This document shows positions 17,033 to 26,077 of a stretch of 64,000 nt of DNA, piece by piece. The position numbers were made by a program, and so were the translations under genes. Position 1 is the stretch's first letter. Every line of letters begins with the position of its first letter. This DNA comes from DAOPKN01 sp035391225 (GTDB taxonomy: Bacteria > Thermotogota > Thermotogae > MWEM01), in the NCBI GenBank assembly GCA_035391225.1, contig DAOPKN010000002.1, positions 62,001-126,000 on the forward strand. The letters are read 5' to 3'. The notes under the pieces are model-generated. The model was not told the DNA's origin. It saw only the letters and a program-made list of their open reading frames with translations, and made no database searches.

Positions 17033-17862
17033 TTTCCCGTTGCCAAGAAGCTTTCCCAGCGCTTCCGGATCCTTGCGAATCCCTTCGAAACGACAAGAGG
17101 CTGTGCTTCCAGCGAGCGCAGGGGCACAGGTCCCATGCTGGTGTGGGTGAGGAACACCTCTCGCCCCTGGAAAAGCTCCCAGGGTTGCACCAGGCGTTCC
17201 TGTGCTTCCCAGCCGTCCTCGCGGGCGAGTAGCAGGATTTGCGAGCGGGTGATTCCGGAAAGGATGCCTGTTTCCAGCGAAGGGGTGACGATTTTGTCCC
17301 CGTCCAGGAAGAAAACGTTGCTGAACGTGCCTTCTGCCACGAACCCCTCGCTGTTGAGCAAAATCCAGTCGTACAGTTCCGGGGGACGGTAGAGCCGGGA
17401 CAAGAAGACATCTGGCGAAGAGATGGTTTTGATGACCACGCTGTCTAAGGAAGTGGTTTTCCTTCGGAAGGGTGAGAAACCCGCGTCCACACCTGTTTGG
17501 AACATCCCCGGTGGGGGAACGGGAAGTGGTTTGAAATGCACGAAGGTGGTGGGAGAAGCGGGAATATCCGGTTGATGGGGACCACAGGAAATCTGGATGC
17601 GGGCCAGCACCTGGTCCAGTGCATTCCTTTTTTTCCCTTCGCGCAAGATGCTTTCCAGCTCCCGGTGGTCAAAGGGAAGCGGGATTTTCATTTGGCCGGC
17701 GGAGTGCTGCAAGCGCTGCCAGTGCTCAAAAACCGCGAAAAAGGAGGTTCCTACGGTACGGATGGTTTCGTACACCGCCACACCGCTCAAGAACCCTTCG
17801 TCGAAAATGGAAATGCGGGCATTCTGCTTTCGCACCCAATGACCGTTCAAGTAGACCCACAA
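17029..17862 (-). CDS. Class IV aminotransferase (branched-chain / D-amino acid / aminodeoxychorismate lyase family)
   Basis: PLP enzyme of fold type IV, 277 residues. The Schiff-base lysine is K145 in VVIKTISSP, and the family signature E-G-x-x-x-E-G-x-x-S-N-V-F-F occurs near residues 172-186. The N terminus (YLNGHWVRKQNARISIFDEGFLSGVAVYETIR) is typical. Sequence does not separate branched-chain aminotransferase from D-alanine aminotransferase or aminodeoxychorismate lyase; its shortness and the FDEGFLSGVAVYETIR start fit any of them. The start is a TTG at 17862, preceded by GGATGG, and it overlaps the end of mtaB by 16 bases. Confidence 0.85.
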   Translation of the reverse strand: MWVYLNGHWVRKQNARISIFDEGFLSGVAVYETIRTVGTSFFAVFEHWQRLQHSAGQMKIPLPFDHRELESILREGKKRNALDQVLARIQISCGPHQPDIPASPTTFVHFKPLPVPPPGMFQTGVDAGFSPFRRKTTSLDSVVIKTISSPDVFLSRLYRPPELYDWILLNSEGFVAEGTFSNVFFLDGDKIVTPSLETGILSGITRSQILLLAREDGWEAQERLVQPWELFQGREVFLTHTSMGPVPLRSLEAQPLVVSKGFARIRKRWESFLATGK

Positions 17863-19187
17863 GGTTTTGACACCATCCTGTCAAGGGTGGAAGGCTCCAC
17901 GGAACAGGGGACCACCCGGATTTTCGCTCCGGAACGGAGTGGTTCCGAACCGGGAAGAGCAGGGAAGACGTGGTGCACGTAAAAGGCGTCGTGCCCATGG
18001 AACCAACCTCTTCTGTGCGCGGAGAAACTTCCCTCCACAAGCACCTCGCGAGGTTCTCCCAGGTGTTTTGCCCGGAAAGACTGGGAAGACTGCCCCAGCA
18101 CGGCCTGCAAGGAACGGATCCGTTCGCGGAGCACCGCTTTGGGGACGCGGGGAAACAAAGAGAAAGCACGCGTGCCTTCCCGGGGGGAAAAGGGGAAAAC
18201 ATGCACTTTCAAGAAATCAAACTCCCGGAAGAAGTGCAACACCTTGTCCCAATCACTGGCGCTTTCTCCGGGAAAACCGGCGATCAAGTCCCCGGTGAAA
18301 CTGAAAAGGGGATTAGCGGTACGAAGCGCACAGAGCAAAGCTTCCACCTGCTCGGCCGTGTACGGACGATGCATCCGTTCCAGCACCTGGTTCGATACGT
18401 GTTGCAGCGAAACGTGTAGGTGCGGGCACATGCGCGGATGTTGGAACATCGCGAGGAGCTCTTGGTCGGCGTCGTTGGGATTCAACGAACCGAGACGAAG
18501 GCGAAAATCGCCAGGAAGCTGCAGCAGACTGCGAAGAAGCCCGGGGAGGTTCACCCCGTTTTGCCGATATAAGCCCAGGTTTATCCCGGTGAGCACGATT
18601 TCGCGGTAGCCGTTTTGCACCAAGCCAGCGACTTCCTGGCATACAAGCGAAAGGGGCTTGGAGCGCAACGTTGTGCCACGGGCCTGGATGATCTTGCAAT
18701 AGCTGCAACCCACGTTGCATCCCTCTTGCACCAACACTTCGGCACGGGTTCTTCCCGGGACCTCGCGCAGGACACTGGATAGCTCCTGCTGCAGCCAGTA
18801 CGCTCCGAAAGAACCTTCTGGGGCTCGTTGTGGACGTTCCTGGCAAAGTGTTACAATGGATGACTTGCCACCGTTACCCACCACCAGGTCGCACAACGGT
18901 TCCAATTGCTCTGGGAAAACTTGTGCGCTGCACCCGGTCACGACAAGGAACGCCTTGGGATGCAAACGCCGGCACTTGCGCAACAATTGGCGCGTTTTTC
19001 GGTCGGCTTCTGCGGTTACCGTACACGAGTTCACGAGTACAATGTCGGGGGCCGCTTCGCCATCCGTGATGCAGTACCCCGCTTGCTCCAGTTGCTGGGC
19101 CATCCAATGGCTTTCGTATTGGTTCACCTTGCACCCCAGCGTGTGGATCGCCACGCGTGGGGGGCGGGAAGTAGAGACCAAATCCAT
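17847..19187 (-). CDS. mtaB: tRNA t6A37 methylthiotransferase, MtaB family
   Basis: Radical SAM enzyme that adds a methylthio group to t6A37 of tRNAs reading ANN codons. The 446-residue protein has the UPF0004 domain cysteines C19 (LGCKVNQYES), C55 (NSCTVT) and C86 (TGCSAQ) and the radical SAM triad C157, C161, C164 in GCNVGCSYC. The LGCKVNQYES start and GINLGLYR segment favour MtaB over MiaB and RimO. The ATG at 19187 overlaps the stop of the CBS gene (TGATG). It modifies the product of TsaD, whose gene lies at 59436. Confidence 0.92.
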   Translation of the reverse strand: MDLVSTSRPPRVAIHTLGCKVNQYESHWMAQQLEQAGYCITDGEAAPDIVLVNSCTVTAEADRKTRQLLRKCRRLHPKAFLVVTGCSAQVFPEQLEPLCDLVVGNGGKSSIVTLCQERPQRAPEGSFGAYWLQQELSSVLREVPGRTRAEVLVQEGCNVGCSYCKIIQARGTTLRSKPLSLVCQEVAGLVQNGYREIVLTGINLGLYRQNGVNLPGLLRSLLQLPGDFRLRLGSLNPNDADQELLAMFQHPRMCPHLHVSLQHVSNQVLERMHRPYTAEQVEALLCALRTANPLFSFTGDLIAGFPGESASDWDKVLHFFREFDFLKVHVFPFSPREGTRAFSLFPRVPKAVLRERIRSLQAVLGQSSQSFRAKHLGEPREVLVEGSFSAHRRGWFHGHDAFYVHHVFPALPGSEPLRSGAKIRVVPCSVEPSTLDRMVSKPCGST

Positions 19188-19654
19188 CAAATGCTCGGGT
19201 TTTGTTCCAATCCCAGTTCCTCGAGAACCCCAAACAGGATCTGGGAACGATTGACAAGACCGCGCAGGTGTTTCTGGTCATCCACGACGCACAGCGAGAA
19301 AAACTTGTGGCGAATCAAGAGGTCTGAGGCATTGAGCAACGTATCGTCTTCTCGCACGGTGATGACGTTGCGATTCATGAAACGATGAATGGGTTCTTTG
19401 CGGATTTCCGCCAATTTTCGTTTGAGTTGGTTGGTGTCGGGAATGAAGGAGGCGGATTGGAGCATGCCAAAATACGAAGGGATTACCGCGTTGACGATAT
19501 CGTTCTCGCTAATCATCCCCACGATGATCATGTCCTCATCCACCACGGGCAGCCCCGTTCGCATATGGTTGGCACAAAGGCGAATAAAACGCTCCACGGT
19601 TTCATCCTCGAACACCGCAGAAATATCACGGATCATGATGTCTCCAACTTTCAT
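19187..19654 (-). CDS. CBS-domain pair protein
   Basis: Two CBS motifs, residues about 3-60 and 93-148, with little else (155 residues). Each shows the usual pattern: VGDIMIRDISAVFEDETVERFIRLC...TGLPVVDEDMIIVGMISENDIV, then MNRNVITVREDDTLLNASDLLIRHKFFSLCVVDDQKHLRGLVNRSQIL. Such Bateman modules bind adenosyl nucleotides and act as energy sensors; no effector domain is attached. I use the second ATG (19654) because GAGGTGA is seven bases before it; an ATG at 19660 adds two residues. The ribosome binding site overlaps the pfkB stop, so the two are translationally coupled. Confidence 0.88.
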   Translation of the reverse strand: MKVGDIMIRDISAVFEDETVERFIRLCANHMRTGLPVVDEDMIIVGMISENDIVNAVIPSYFGMLQSASFIPDTNQLKRKLAEIRKEPIHRFMNRNVITVREDDTLLNASDLLIRHKFFSLCVVDDQKHLRGLVNRSQILFGVLEELGLEQNPSI

Positions 19655-19665
19655 TGCCATTCACC

Positions 19666-20628
19666 TCAATCCAGTCGTTCCACTTTGATATGTTCCATGC
19701 AGGTTTGGATGTCTTCCAACTTGGGCATTTCCTTTTTGACGTAGTGGGTCTTGGCAAGGGCGGCTGCCATACCGAACTTGGCGGTTGCCAGCAGGTCCTT
19801 GCCGTTCTTCAGCGCGTTGTAGATCATGGCGGTCATGTACACGTCCCCGGTTCCCAAGAGGTGGGAAGGATCCACGCTTTCTTGGATGATCGTGAGGAAC
19901 CAAGAAGCATCCCGGGTGAAAATCAGGTCATGCTTCATCTGGTAGGAAATGACCACCAATTCGGCTCCCTTGTGAATGATTTCCCGCCCCGCGTCAAGGT
20001 AGTCCGAAAACGACTCCACTTCCTGCCCCAAGATCTTGTTATCGCTGCGCAAGTCGGGGCGGACCACGTGCGGGCACGCCTGGTTCACGGCATTGGTGAG
20101 AAGCCTTCCGCGTGCCTCCATGAGGACCCAGTTGCCCTGTTCCTTGGCCATCTTGCTCAGCGAGGCGTACACGTCAAGGGGGATCCCGAAGGGTGCGGAC
20201 CCGGAAATCAAGGAAATCTTGGTATGGGAAACGGCGGTTTGGTACAGGCGCAAGAAATGGAGGAGATCCTCCTCCATGATGGTGGGGCCCATGGCATTGA
20301 TTTCGGTGATGGAATGGTTCATCTCGTCCACGATGGCGAGGTTTTCCCGGCTCTCCTCTTCCATGCGCACGAAATTGGTGGTGACATCCTTGAAACGCCT
20401 GCGAAGCTCCTCCAGGATCACCCTTCCGGTGTACCCCCCAAGGAAACCCATGGCGAGGGAGGGGATACCCAGCGAGGAAAGCATCATGGAAACGTTGATC
20501 CCCTTTCCACCCGGGTCCATGATCATGTTTTCCCGGTTGAAGATACGGTGCAGTTGGTTGAGTTGAAAATTGGGAATGATGACTTCTCGATCCAGGGCAG
20601 GGTTCAGTGTTACGGTAAGGATTTCCAT
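19666..20628 (-). CDS. PfkB-family sugar kinase, 1-phosphofructokinase-like
   Basis: Ribokinase-fold kinase of 320 residues. The N terminus (ILTVTLNPALDREVIIPNFQLNQLHR) and the MDPGGKGINVSMMLSSLG signature at residues 38-54 match 1-phosphofructokinase and tagatose-6-phosphate kinase. The anion-hole and catalytic-base motif, usually GAGDS, is GTGDVYMTAMIY here, keeping the catalytic aspartate but with valine in place of serine. No PTS or sugar transporter gene is adjacent, so the substrate is uncertain. It sits between the FtsA-like gene and the CBS gene, with GGGGGAAG before the ATG. Confidence 0.85.
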   Translation of the reverse strand: MEILTVTLNPALDREVIIPNFQLNQLHRIFNRENMIMDPGGKGINVSMMLSSLGIPSLAMGFLGGYTGRVILEELRRRFKDVTTNFVRMEEESRENLAIVDEMNHSITEINAMGPTIMEEDLLHFLRLYQTAVSHTKISLISGSAPFGIPLDVYASLSKMAKEQGNWVLMEARGRLLTNAVNQACPHVVRPDLRSDNKILGQEVESFSDYLDAGREIIHKGAELVVISYQMKHDLIFTRDASWFLTIIQESVDPSHLLGTGDVYMTAMIYNALKNGKDLLATAKFGMAAALAKTHYVKKEMPKLEDIQTCMEHIKVERLD

Positions 20629-20646
20629 CCTCTTCCCCCTTTGGCA

Positions 20647-22737
20647 TTATTTTTGGATGATGATCTCCACGTGGTCTCCCTCGGAAAGGGAATCCATGAA
20701 CGCGGCCTTTTGGCCTTGTATCTCAATGGAAAAACTCTTCAGGTCACTGACGTCGAAGTCCAGCACCGAAAAAATATCAATGACCTTGGGAATAATCGGT
20801 GTGATTTCCACCACCACGTTGGCATTGTCGAAAAGCGGGGAATCGAGTTCGGCGCGTAGCCCATCGATACTGATTTGGAAAGAGGCCGCGGGAATTTTCA
20901 CGCTCTTTCCATTCACGTGCACCTCGATCATGGGTATGGACATTTCCTGCAACAGGTTGCGGATGCGTGGGGAATGCTCGGTGGTTTTCAGGGATAAGCG
21001 TGAGCCAGGAGGGATGGAATCCCCGTAGTGCACTTTCCGTTCACCCAGGAAAAGCAAGTGCTCCTTGCAACAGACATTCCGAATCAACCCGTTGAACAGG
21101 ATGGACCAGTACTCCTTCTCTTCCATTCCCAGGGAAGCGTACACGCGGGCTACTTCCACGGCTTGGTCGAATGCGATGGTATCACCATCTTGCACCAAAA
21201 CATCTTGGTCGAGGGGTTTGCCATTTCGGAAAACGGCAGGTGGCAATTCCATGCGGTGATCGTTTACCCAGGTGTTGAAAACAGGAAGAAGCTCCGAGAG
21301 GTACGCCGAGGGGCTCTTCCCCCGCGAACCGGGTTTGACCTCCACGATATCCCCGTGCTTGAGGCGATCCTCTACGCGAGCAGGTTTGGAGTTGATCAGC
21401 ACCTTGGCTTCTTTTCCCACGCTCCCCTTAAGCACGTGCAACTTTCCATTGATTTCGCAGGTAATGGCCGGTCCGGGTTTCCCGATGATCTCATCGGGGG
21501 AGAAGCCACTCTGCAAAAGGGCCTGCATCACGGTGTTCTTGTTGTCCAGTGCCATCAAATCCACGGATTTACCGTTCAGCAGCACGCGGACGAAGACACT
21601 TCCGGTATTGGTGTGCAGGCTATTGGCAATCCCTACCGGGGTGACAAAGTCACTCCCCACCATACGATCGGTGCGGTCGTCGATGCTCGCCAGGTTTTCC
21701 ACGGATTTGAGCGCAACGCGGTTAGCGGGCAGGGACAACTTTTCCGCGATGGACGCGGTGAAACCGGGAATGCGTGCGCCCCCACCGATCACCATCACCG
21801 CAACCGGAGCTTTGCCGTTCAGCGAAAGAATCTCGTCGCACACACGACGGGTGATTTCTTCCAACACGGGTTCCACGGTTTGCAAGAAAGTCGAACGATC
21901 CAGCGACACCTCGGAATCCAAGATATCGTGCACAACCACGTTTTCTTCCCCGTCGCTCAGGCGCCGCTTCACCTTCTCGCCGGTGGAAAAATCCAGCAAG
22001 AATTCGTCGCAGAGTCTTTCGGTGATTTCGTCTCCTGCCATGGGCACCATCCCGTAGGCAATGACGGTGTTATCGCGCGATACGGCGATGTCGGATGTGC
22101 CCGCCCCCACATCGATCAACACGATGTTGAGCTTGCGCAGGTCAGGGGGAACCACCAGGTTCATGGCCGCTATGGGTTCGAGGGTGATGTGAGAGGGAAT
22201 GAGCCCGGTTTTTTCCAGAACGTTCATCATGGCATTCACGATGTACGCGGGCAGAAAAGCGGCCAAAACCTTTACCGAAGCAGAATGCCCGCGATGCCCC
22301 TCCAGGTTCTTGATCCATTCTCCGTCCAAGGAGTAATACAGCACCGAGTACCCCACGCAGTACATTTCGCGCCCTTCCAGGTCCAGCTTCTGGATGGAGT
22401 CGTTGATGGCATCCATTTCCAAGGTCCGTACGGTTTCCCGGGAAATCGAGGGCTCCCTTTCCACGTCCTGTTGCGCTTCACCCACCGAAGTCTTCAAAAA
22501 CCTTCCCGCCAGTGCGACGGATGCTTCGCGCAATTCCAGCGAGTTCCTCTGCGAAAGGGTTTGGGTGATCCGTGCCACCACGTTGGACACTTTCTGCACA
22601 TCGTGTATGGCTCCGTCCAGCATCGCCCGTTCCTCATGTTCCAACATCTCGAAGTCGAGGATGGAAATGCCGTTTTCCCCTTTTTCCGCCAAAACTCCGA
22701 CCACGGTTCGGGTTCCAATATCAAGCGCGTATATCAA
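20647..22737 (-). CDS. FtsA-like actin-fold ATPase with a long beta-grasp-like C-terminal half
   Basis: The first 385 or so residues are an FtsA/actin-fold ATPase: MIYALDIGTRTVVGV (phosphate 1), VLIDVGAGTSDIAVSRDNTV at 206-225 (phosphate 2) and VMVIGGGARIPGF at 314-326 (adenosine). The remaining 310 residues are not in E. coli FtsA. They contain at least four short segments ending in the L-x-x-G-D-x-(V/I)-x-(V/F/I) pattern (about 458-468, 513-524, 570-584, 683-695), which resembles ThiS/MoaD/TGS beta-grasp units. The usual FtsA C-terminal amphipathic helix is not obvious. No ftsZ is adjacent. I start at a TTG (22737) because AGGAGG is seven bases before it and the motif begins there; the 696-residue protein follows a clear promoter. 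A role in division or surface assembly is inference. Confidence 0.85.
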   Translation of the reverse strand: MIYALDIGTRTVVGVLAEKGENGISILDFEMLEHEERAMLDGAIHDVQKVSNVVARITQTLSQRNSLELREASVALAGRFLKTSVGEAQQDVEREPSISRETVRTLEMDAINDSIQKLDLEGREMYCVGYSVLYYSLDGEWIKNLEGHRGHSASVKVLAAFLPAYIVNAMMNVLEKTGLIPSHITLEPIAAMNLVVPPDLRKLNIVLIDVGAGTSDIAVSRDNTVIAYGMVPMAGDEITERLCDEFLLDFSTGEKVKRRLSDGEENVVVHDILDSEVSLDRSTFLQTVEPVLEEITRRVCDEILSLNGKAPVAVMVIGGGARIPGFTASIAEKLSLPANRVALKSVENLASIDDRTDRMVGSDFVTPVGIANSLHTNTGSVFVRVLLNGKSVDLMALDNKNTVMQALLQSGFSPDEIIGKPGPAITCEINGKLHVLKGSVGKEAKVLINSKPARVEDRLKHGDIVEVKPGSRGKSPSAYLSELLPVFNTWVNDHRMELPPAVFRNGKPLDQDVLVQDGDTIAFDQAVEVARVYASLGMEEKEYWSILFNGLIRNVCCKEHLLFLGERKVHYGDSIPPGSRLSLKTTEHSPRIRNLLQEMSIPMIEVHVNGKSVKIPAASFQISIDGLRAELDSPLFDNANVVVEITPIIPKVIDIFSVLDFDVSDLKSFSIEIQGQKAAFMDSLSEGDHVEIIIQK

Positions 22738-22765
22738 ACGAAAACCTCCTGAAAAAGGTTGTACC

Positions 22766-22771
22766 ATTATA
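22766..22771 (-). promoter_or_regulatory. Extended -10 promoter for the FtsA-like gene
   Basis: Minus-strand TGGTATAAT, with the -10 at 22771-22766 and the leader only about 20 bases before AGGAGG. It would drive the run FtsA-like - pfkB - CBS - mtaB - aminotransferase - PLD. No clear -35. Confidence 0.6.
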
Positions 22772-22808
22772 CCATACTGCGGAGACAAAGGTTGCCGCAG
22801 GCCTCCCT

Positions 22809-23918
22809 TTATGGCTGGGGAACGTTCCTTCCTTTCCAGGTGGTTTTCCCCTTTTTCTGCCGTACCAATGCATGGATTCCCATTGCAACGAGTACCGGGA
22901 AGTGAACGGGCTGCAGCACCCAGCACCAAGCGGGGATGCCGTGCATATGGTCCACCGAAAAGCGAATGGCGAAGTTCAGCGCAAGGGCCGCGAGTGCCCA
23001 TCCCAAACCACCGGTGAAAAAGGAAGCCACCAGCGCCACCCAGGGAAGAAACTCGAAAACCCCCAGCGCTACACCAGCACCCAGGAGCTGTACCGGGGAA
23101 CCCTGCAAGGAGGAGACGAGGCTTTTGGAAACCCCAAGGAAACCTTCCCGAAACCCGTGGTACATTCGAATGGTGGAAAAGCGGGTGATGTCCACGTACA
23201 CGACTTTCCCCCCGGTTTCCTTGACCCGGTGGGAGAGCGCGACGTCATCCGCGAGGATGTTGCGGATGCCCGCGAATCCCCCGGATTGCGCGTAGCCCTC
23301 CCGGGAAAAAACCATGAAATTCCCGCTGGCAAGGCTAAACTTGCGTTTTGGATGGGAGACCCATCGCAAGGGGAGCAGGGCAAAAATGAGGATTCCCACG
23401 AAGGAATAGGTCACCGCTTCTCCCAGGGAGAGGATTTGCTGGTAGGGTATTCCCGAAAGCAGGTCCGCTCCACTGTTGCGTACGAGCGCCACCAGATCGC
23501 GGAAAGAACCGGGGGTATGGAACGAGTCCGCATCGCAAAACACCAGGATCGAACCCTTAGCCTTTTCCCAGAGCTGGTGACACGCCCAGTTCTTCCCCAC
23601 CCATCCTTGGGGCAAAGGCTTGCCGGGAAACCAGCGGAAACAAGGATGCTGTACACCCTGCAGGTATTCACCGGTGCCATCCGTGGAACCGTCATCCAAC
23701 ACGAGCACTTCTTGGAAAGGATAGTCGTCCGAAAGCAAGGACTCCACGCAACGCGCGATGTTCCCGATTTCGTTTCGTGCGGGCACCAAGATACTGATCA
23801 ACGGGAGCGGATGCCCTGGTTTTTTCTGCGGGAGGGAAGAGAAGCGGAGGTACTCTTTTCGCTTCACCCACACCCAAACGCCCCAAACCGAGAACAGCAC
23901 GAAGAGAAACAGGCCCAT
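22809..23918 (-). CDS. Membrane-anchored family 2 glycosyltransferase
   Basis: GT2 enzyme of 369 residues with an N-terminal membrane helix (residues 1-18), a GT-A domain starting at ISILVPARNE (41-50), the nucleotide-sugar aspartates DDGSTD (75-80) and the metal-binding D-A-D at 129-131, and further hydrophobic segments near 170-185 and 285-350. The arrangement resembles the CrtQ / hopanoid-associated HpnB group, which glycosylates lipids, but the acceptor cannot be read from sequence. Its ATG immediately follows the stop of the exported protein gene, so the two are cotranscribed. Conserved LADDVALSHRVK supplies the catalytic-base region. Confidence 0.85.
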   Translation of the reverse strand: MGLFLFVLFSVWGVWVWVKRKEYLRFSSLPQKKPGHPLPLISILVPARNEIGNIARCVESLLSDDYPFQEVLVLDDGSTDGTGEYLQGVQHPCFRWFPGKPLPQGWVGKNWACHQLWEKAKGSILVFCDADSFHTPGSFRDLVALVRNSGADLLSGIPYQQILSLGEAVTYSFVGILIFALLPLRWVSHPKRKFSLASGNFMVFSREGYAQSGGFAGIRNILADDVALSHRVKETGGKVVYVDITRFSTIRMYHGFREGFLGVSKSLVSSLQGSPVQLLGAGVALGVFEFLPWVALVASFFTGGLGWALAALALNFAIRFSVDHMHGIPAWCWVLQPVHFPVLVAMGIHALVRQKKGKTTWKGRNVPQP

Positions 23919-25271
23919 TCATGGCTCCTTTTTGGAGAGGAGGGTTTGAAGGTCGAAAACACTTCCCACTTGGAACTGGAAAAGCGGCAACACTTTGTTT
24001 TCCCCTTTTTGGAGTGCGACGTTTTGCAAAAAGCAAATACCCAGGCAGAAATCCAAGTACAATTCGGGTGTGACATCCCAGTGGATTTCCCCCAGGAAGG
24101 ATTGCTGGAAGCTCAAGACCTCGTCGTCCAACCAGATGAATCCCTTTCCTTCGGGCATGGGTTCGCCGTGCCATGGGGTAAAGGGGTCACGGTGTCCGAA
24201 TGCCACGAACTCGCCCGTGACGCTCCAGTGAACCGGGGTAGCTTGCTGGGAGTAGGTGAAACTGGTAACCCCACTGTTTTCGCCGTAGAGGAAACCGATC
24301 ATGTTGTACTCCAGGGGAAGGTCTGGGTCCTCCTCGAAAAAAACGTACTGGTACGGGGGAATGTTCATGCTGGTACGCTGGAACGTATACTTCGTGGCAC
24401 CGGCAAATTCCAGTTGCACGCAATGCCTATCCCAGGAATACTCTGCCCCCATGTTCCAGGCAATTTTTTGGGGATGCTTGGAAAGGTCTTGGGTAAAGAT
24501 ATTCACGTAGAAATCGTCCACCAGCACTTCCCCAAACAAACGCCAGGAGGAGGGAGAATACTCCACCCAGAAACCCAGCAGCCCGTTGTCGTTGTTGGGT
24601 TCGCTCCAAGGTGCGGAAAAGGAGCGGTACTCCTGCATCATCTGGTAGGGGAAAGGGGAGAGCATGTAGGGAAAATCCAGCGAGCGTTCCAAGAAGAGGA
24701 TGGCTTCCACGAAACCCAGGGAAAGATCGGGGAAGGGGAACCAATCCCAACTTCGGTAATACAGGGTTTTGGCACATTGGCGTTCCTCCCCCGTCGCAAA
24801 GTTGGAAATGGCATTCCGATAGAAGATCCAGTTCGTCTTCAAGCGGAACAAGTCGAAGGGTTGCCAGCTCCAGGACACAGAAGGCACCGGGGGGCCATTG
24901 GGGGCAAGGAAGAGGGGATACCTGTTGGCAGGTCCCTCGTGAAACAGCTGCATCCCAATCTTGGCATCGAAATCGGGGGTGTCAATCCAGAAGTACCCCT
25001 CGCCCGGTGTGTAGTAGAGATCGAGGTACTTCTTCCAAATATTGAAAACCGGTTGCACTTCCCCGATGGAAAAGTTGCGGATATCGAAGGAATGCACGAG
25101 ACCCATCCAGTCATGGGAAAGGCTAAGGCTTCCGAATGCCCGAATCCCGGGTTCCAGAACCACACGGTCGTTTCGGACTTCCGCACCCAGCTCCAAGCTT
25201 CCCTCCCACCCCAGAGCAGATGTGCACAGCAAAAGAAGAACCGCAAACAAGGCAAGAAAGATTTGTTTCAT
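23919..25271 (-). CDS. Exported protein of unknown function, possible outer-membrane beta-barrel
   Basis: I do not recognise a family. The 450-residue protein has a clear signal peptide (MKQIFLALFAVLLLLCTSALG). The mature part is poor in cysteine and rich in aromatic residues spaced as in beta-strands (repeats such as FWVEYSPSSWRLFGEVLVDDF and VSWSWQPFDLFRLKTNWIFY), with many tryptophans. This suggests a beta-barrel, perhaps like Wzi-type surface proteins. It lies between a YdcF-like protein and a glycosyltransferase, so a surface-polysaccharide or envelope role is plausible. The ATG at 25271 overlaps the upstream stop by ATGA and has GGGGAGA before it. The barrel call is inference from pattern only. 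Confidence 0.6.
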   Translation of the reverse strand: MKQIFLALFAVLLLLCTSALGWEGSLELGAEVRNDRVVLEPGIRAFGSLSLSHDWMGLVHSFDIRNFSIGEVQPVFNIWKKYLDLYYTPGEGYFWIDTPDFDAKIGMQLFHEGPANRYPLFLAPNGPPVPSVSWSWQPFDLFRLKTNWIFYRNAISNFATGEERQCAKTLYYRSWDWFPFPDLSLGFVEAILFLERSLDFPYMLSPFPYQMMQEYRSFSAPWSEPNNDNGLLGFWVEYSPSSWRLFGEVLVDDFYVNIFTQDLSKHPQKIAWNMGAEYSWDRHCVQLEFAGATKYTFQRTSMNIPPYQYVFFEEDPDLPLEYNMIGFLYGENSGVTSFTYSQQATPVHWSVTGEFVAFGHRDPFTPWHGEPMPEGKGFIWLDDEVLSFQQSFLGEIHWDVTPELYLDFCLGICFLQNVALQKGENKVLPLFQFQVGSVFDLQTLLSKKEP

Positions 25272-26077
25272 CGTGTTTTCATCTCCCCGGAAAGATGGTA
25301 GAAAACGATCCCGACCCATTCGTGCCACGCGCTGGCCAATGCGGAGAAGGCAGAAATCGAGGGAAGCCAGTCAAACCAATCGGTTGCAACGTCAAAGGAA
25401 TAGTCACAAGGAACGGCCACCAGTTGGATCCCACGACCTTCCAGGAACGCGGAAAAAACCAACATGGCTCTTTTCATGTGGTTGGCGGACGTAACGAGGT
25501 ACAGGGTTTTCACGGAAGGGGGGAGAAGGGCCACCGATAACGCGGCGTTTTGCGCGGTGGTTTTCGCTTGGTTCTCCACGAAAACCAAGGAATCCGCAAC
25601 GCCCCATTCGCGAAGTTGCACAGCCATCGTTTCGGCAACGGGAGCAAACGCACCCCCCAAAAGGCCCCCGGTAACGAGGATGGGCCAAGAAGTCTTCTGG
25701 GACAGGGAAAACCCGCAATTCAAGCGTGCCAAGCAAATGGGGTCCAGCACGTCACCCGTTTGCGAAGAGAAATGCACCGGGAAACCCGAAAGCTGCCCGG
25801 AGGAGAGCACCACGATCCAATTTTCGTCCCCATCCCCCTTCACAGCATCGTGCGAAAGGGTAAACGGGGGAAAGGCTCCTTCCAGGGTGCCGACAAGGGG
25901 ACGCACGAAAACGGGGGAGCTGGAAAGGTATACGACAAAAGCGATGAGGAAAACCCAAAGGGATTTCTTCCGCTCCTTTCGGAACAACCAAAAGAATAAG
26001 CCCCATGCCAGCAGCAACGAACAGACCAACCCCGGTAATTCCACGAAAGAGGCCACCACTTTCTGCAGAACGAACAC
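25268..26077 (-). CDS. YdcF-like DUF218 membrane protein
   Basis: Protein of 269 residues with two N-terminal membrane helices (about 8-32 and 40-58) and a DUF218 domain beginning near IVVLSSG and including the characteristic VTSANHMKRAMLVF segment. Members include SanA/YdcF/ElyC, linked to envelope or peptidoglycan precursor processes, without a settled reaction. I prefer the GTG at 26077 because the resulting MFVLQKVVASFVELPG start looks like other members and a purine-rich site precedes it; an ATG at 26113 would add 12 residues. It is the first gene of a three-gene minus-strand unit with the exported protein and the glycosyltransferase. Confidence 0.8.
   Translation of the reverse strand: MFVLQKVVASFVELPGLVCSLLLAWGLFFWLFRKERKKSLWVFLIAFVVYLSSSPVFVRPLVGTLEGAFPPFTLSHDAVKGDGDENWIVVLSSGQLSGFPVHFSSQTGDVLDPICLARLNCGFSLSQKTSWPILVTGGLLGGAFAPVAETMAVQLREWGVADSLVFVENQAKTTAQNAALSVALLPPSVKTLYLVTSANHMKRAMLVFSAFLEGRGIQLVAVPCDYSFDVATDWFDWLPSISAFSALASAWHEWVGIVFYHLSGEMKTR

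Noticed and set aside
15803..17392. A 529-codon plus-strand frame opposite the PLD-like and aminotransferase genes
   Set aside because: It spans two well-supported genes on the other strand and has low-complexity, histidine-rich composition typical of antisense frames.
22775..22800. CTGCGG / CCGCAG inverted repeat between the glycosyltransferase and the FtsA-like gene as a terminator
   Set aside because: The stem is only six base pairs with a 12-base loop and no T run follows.
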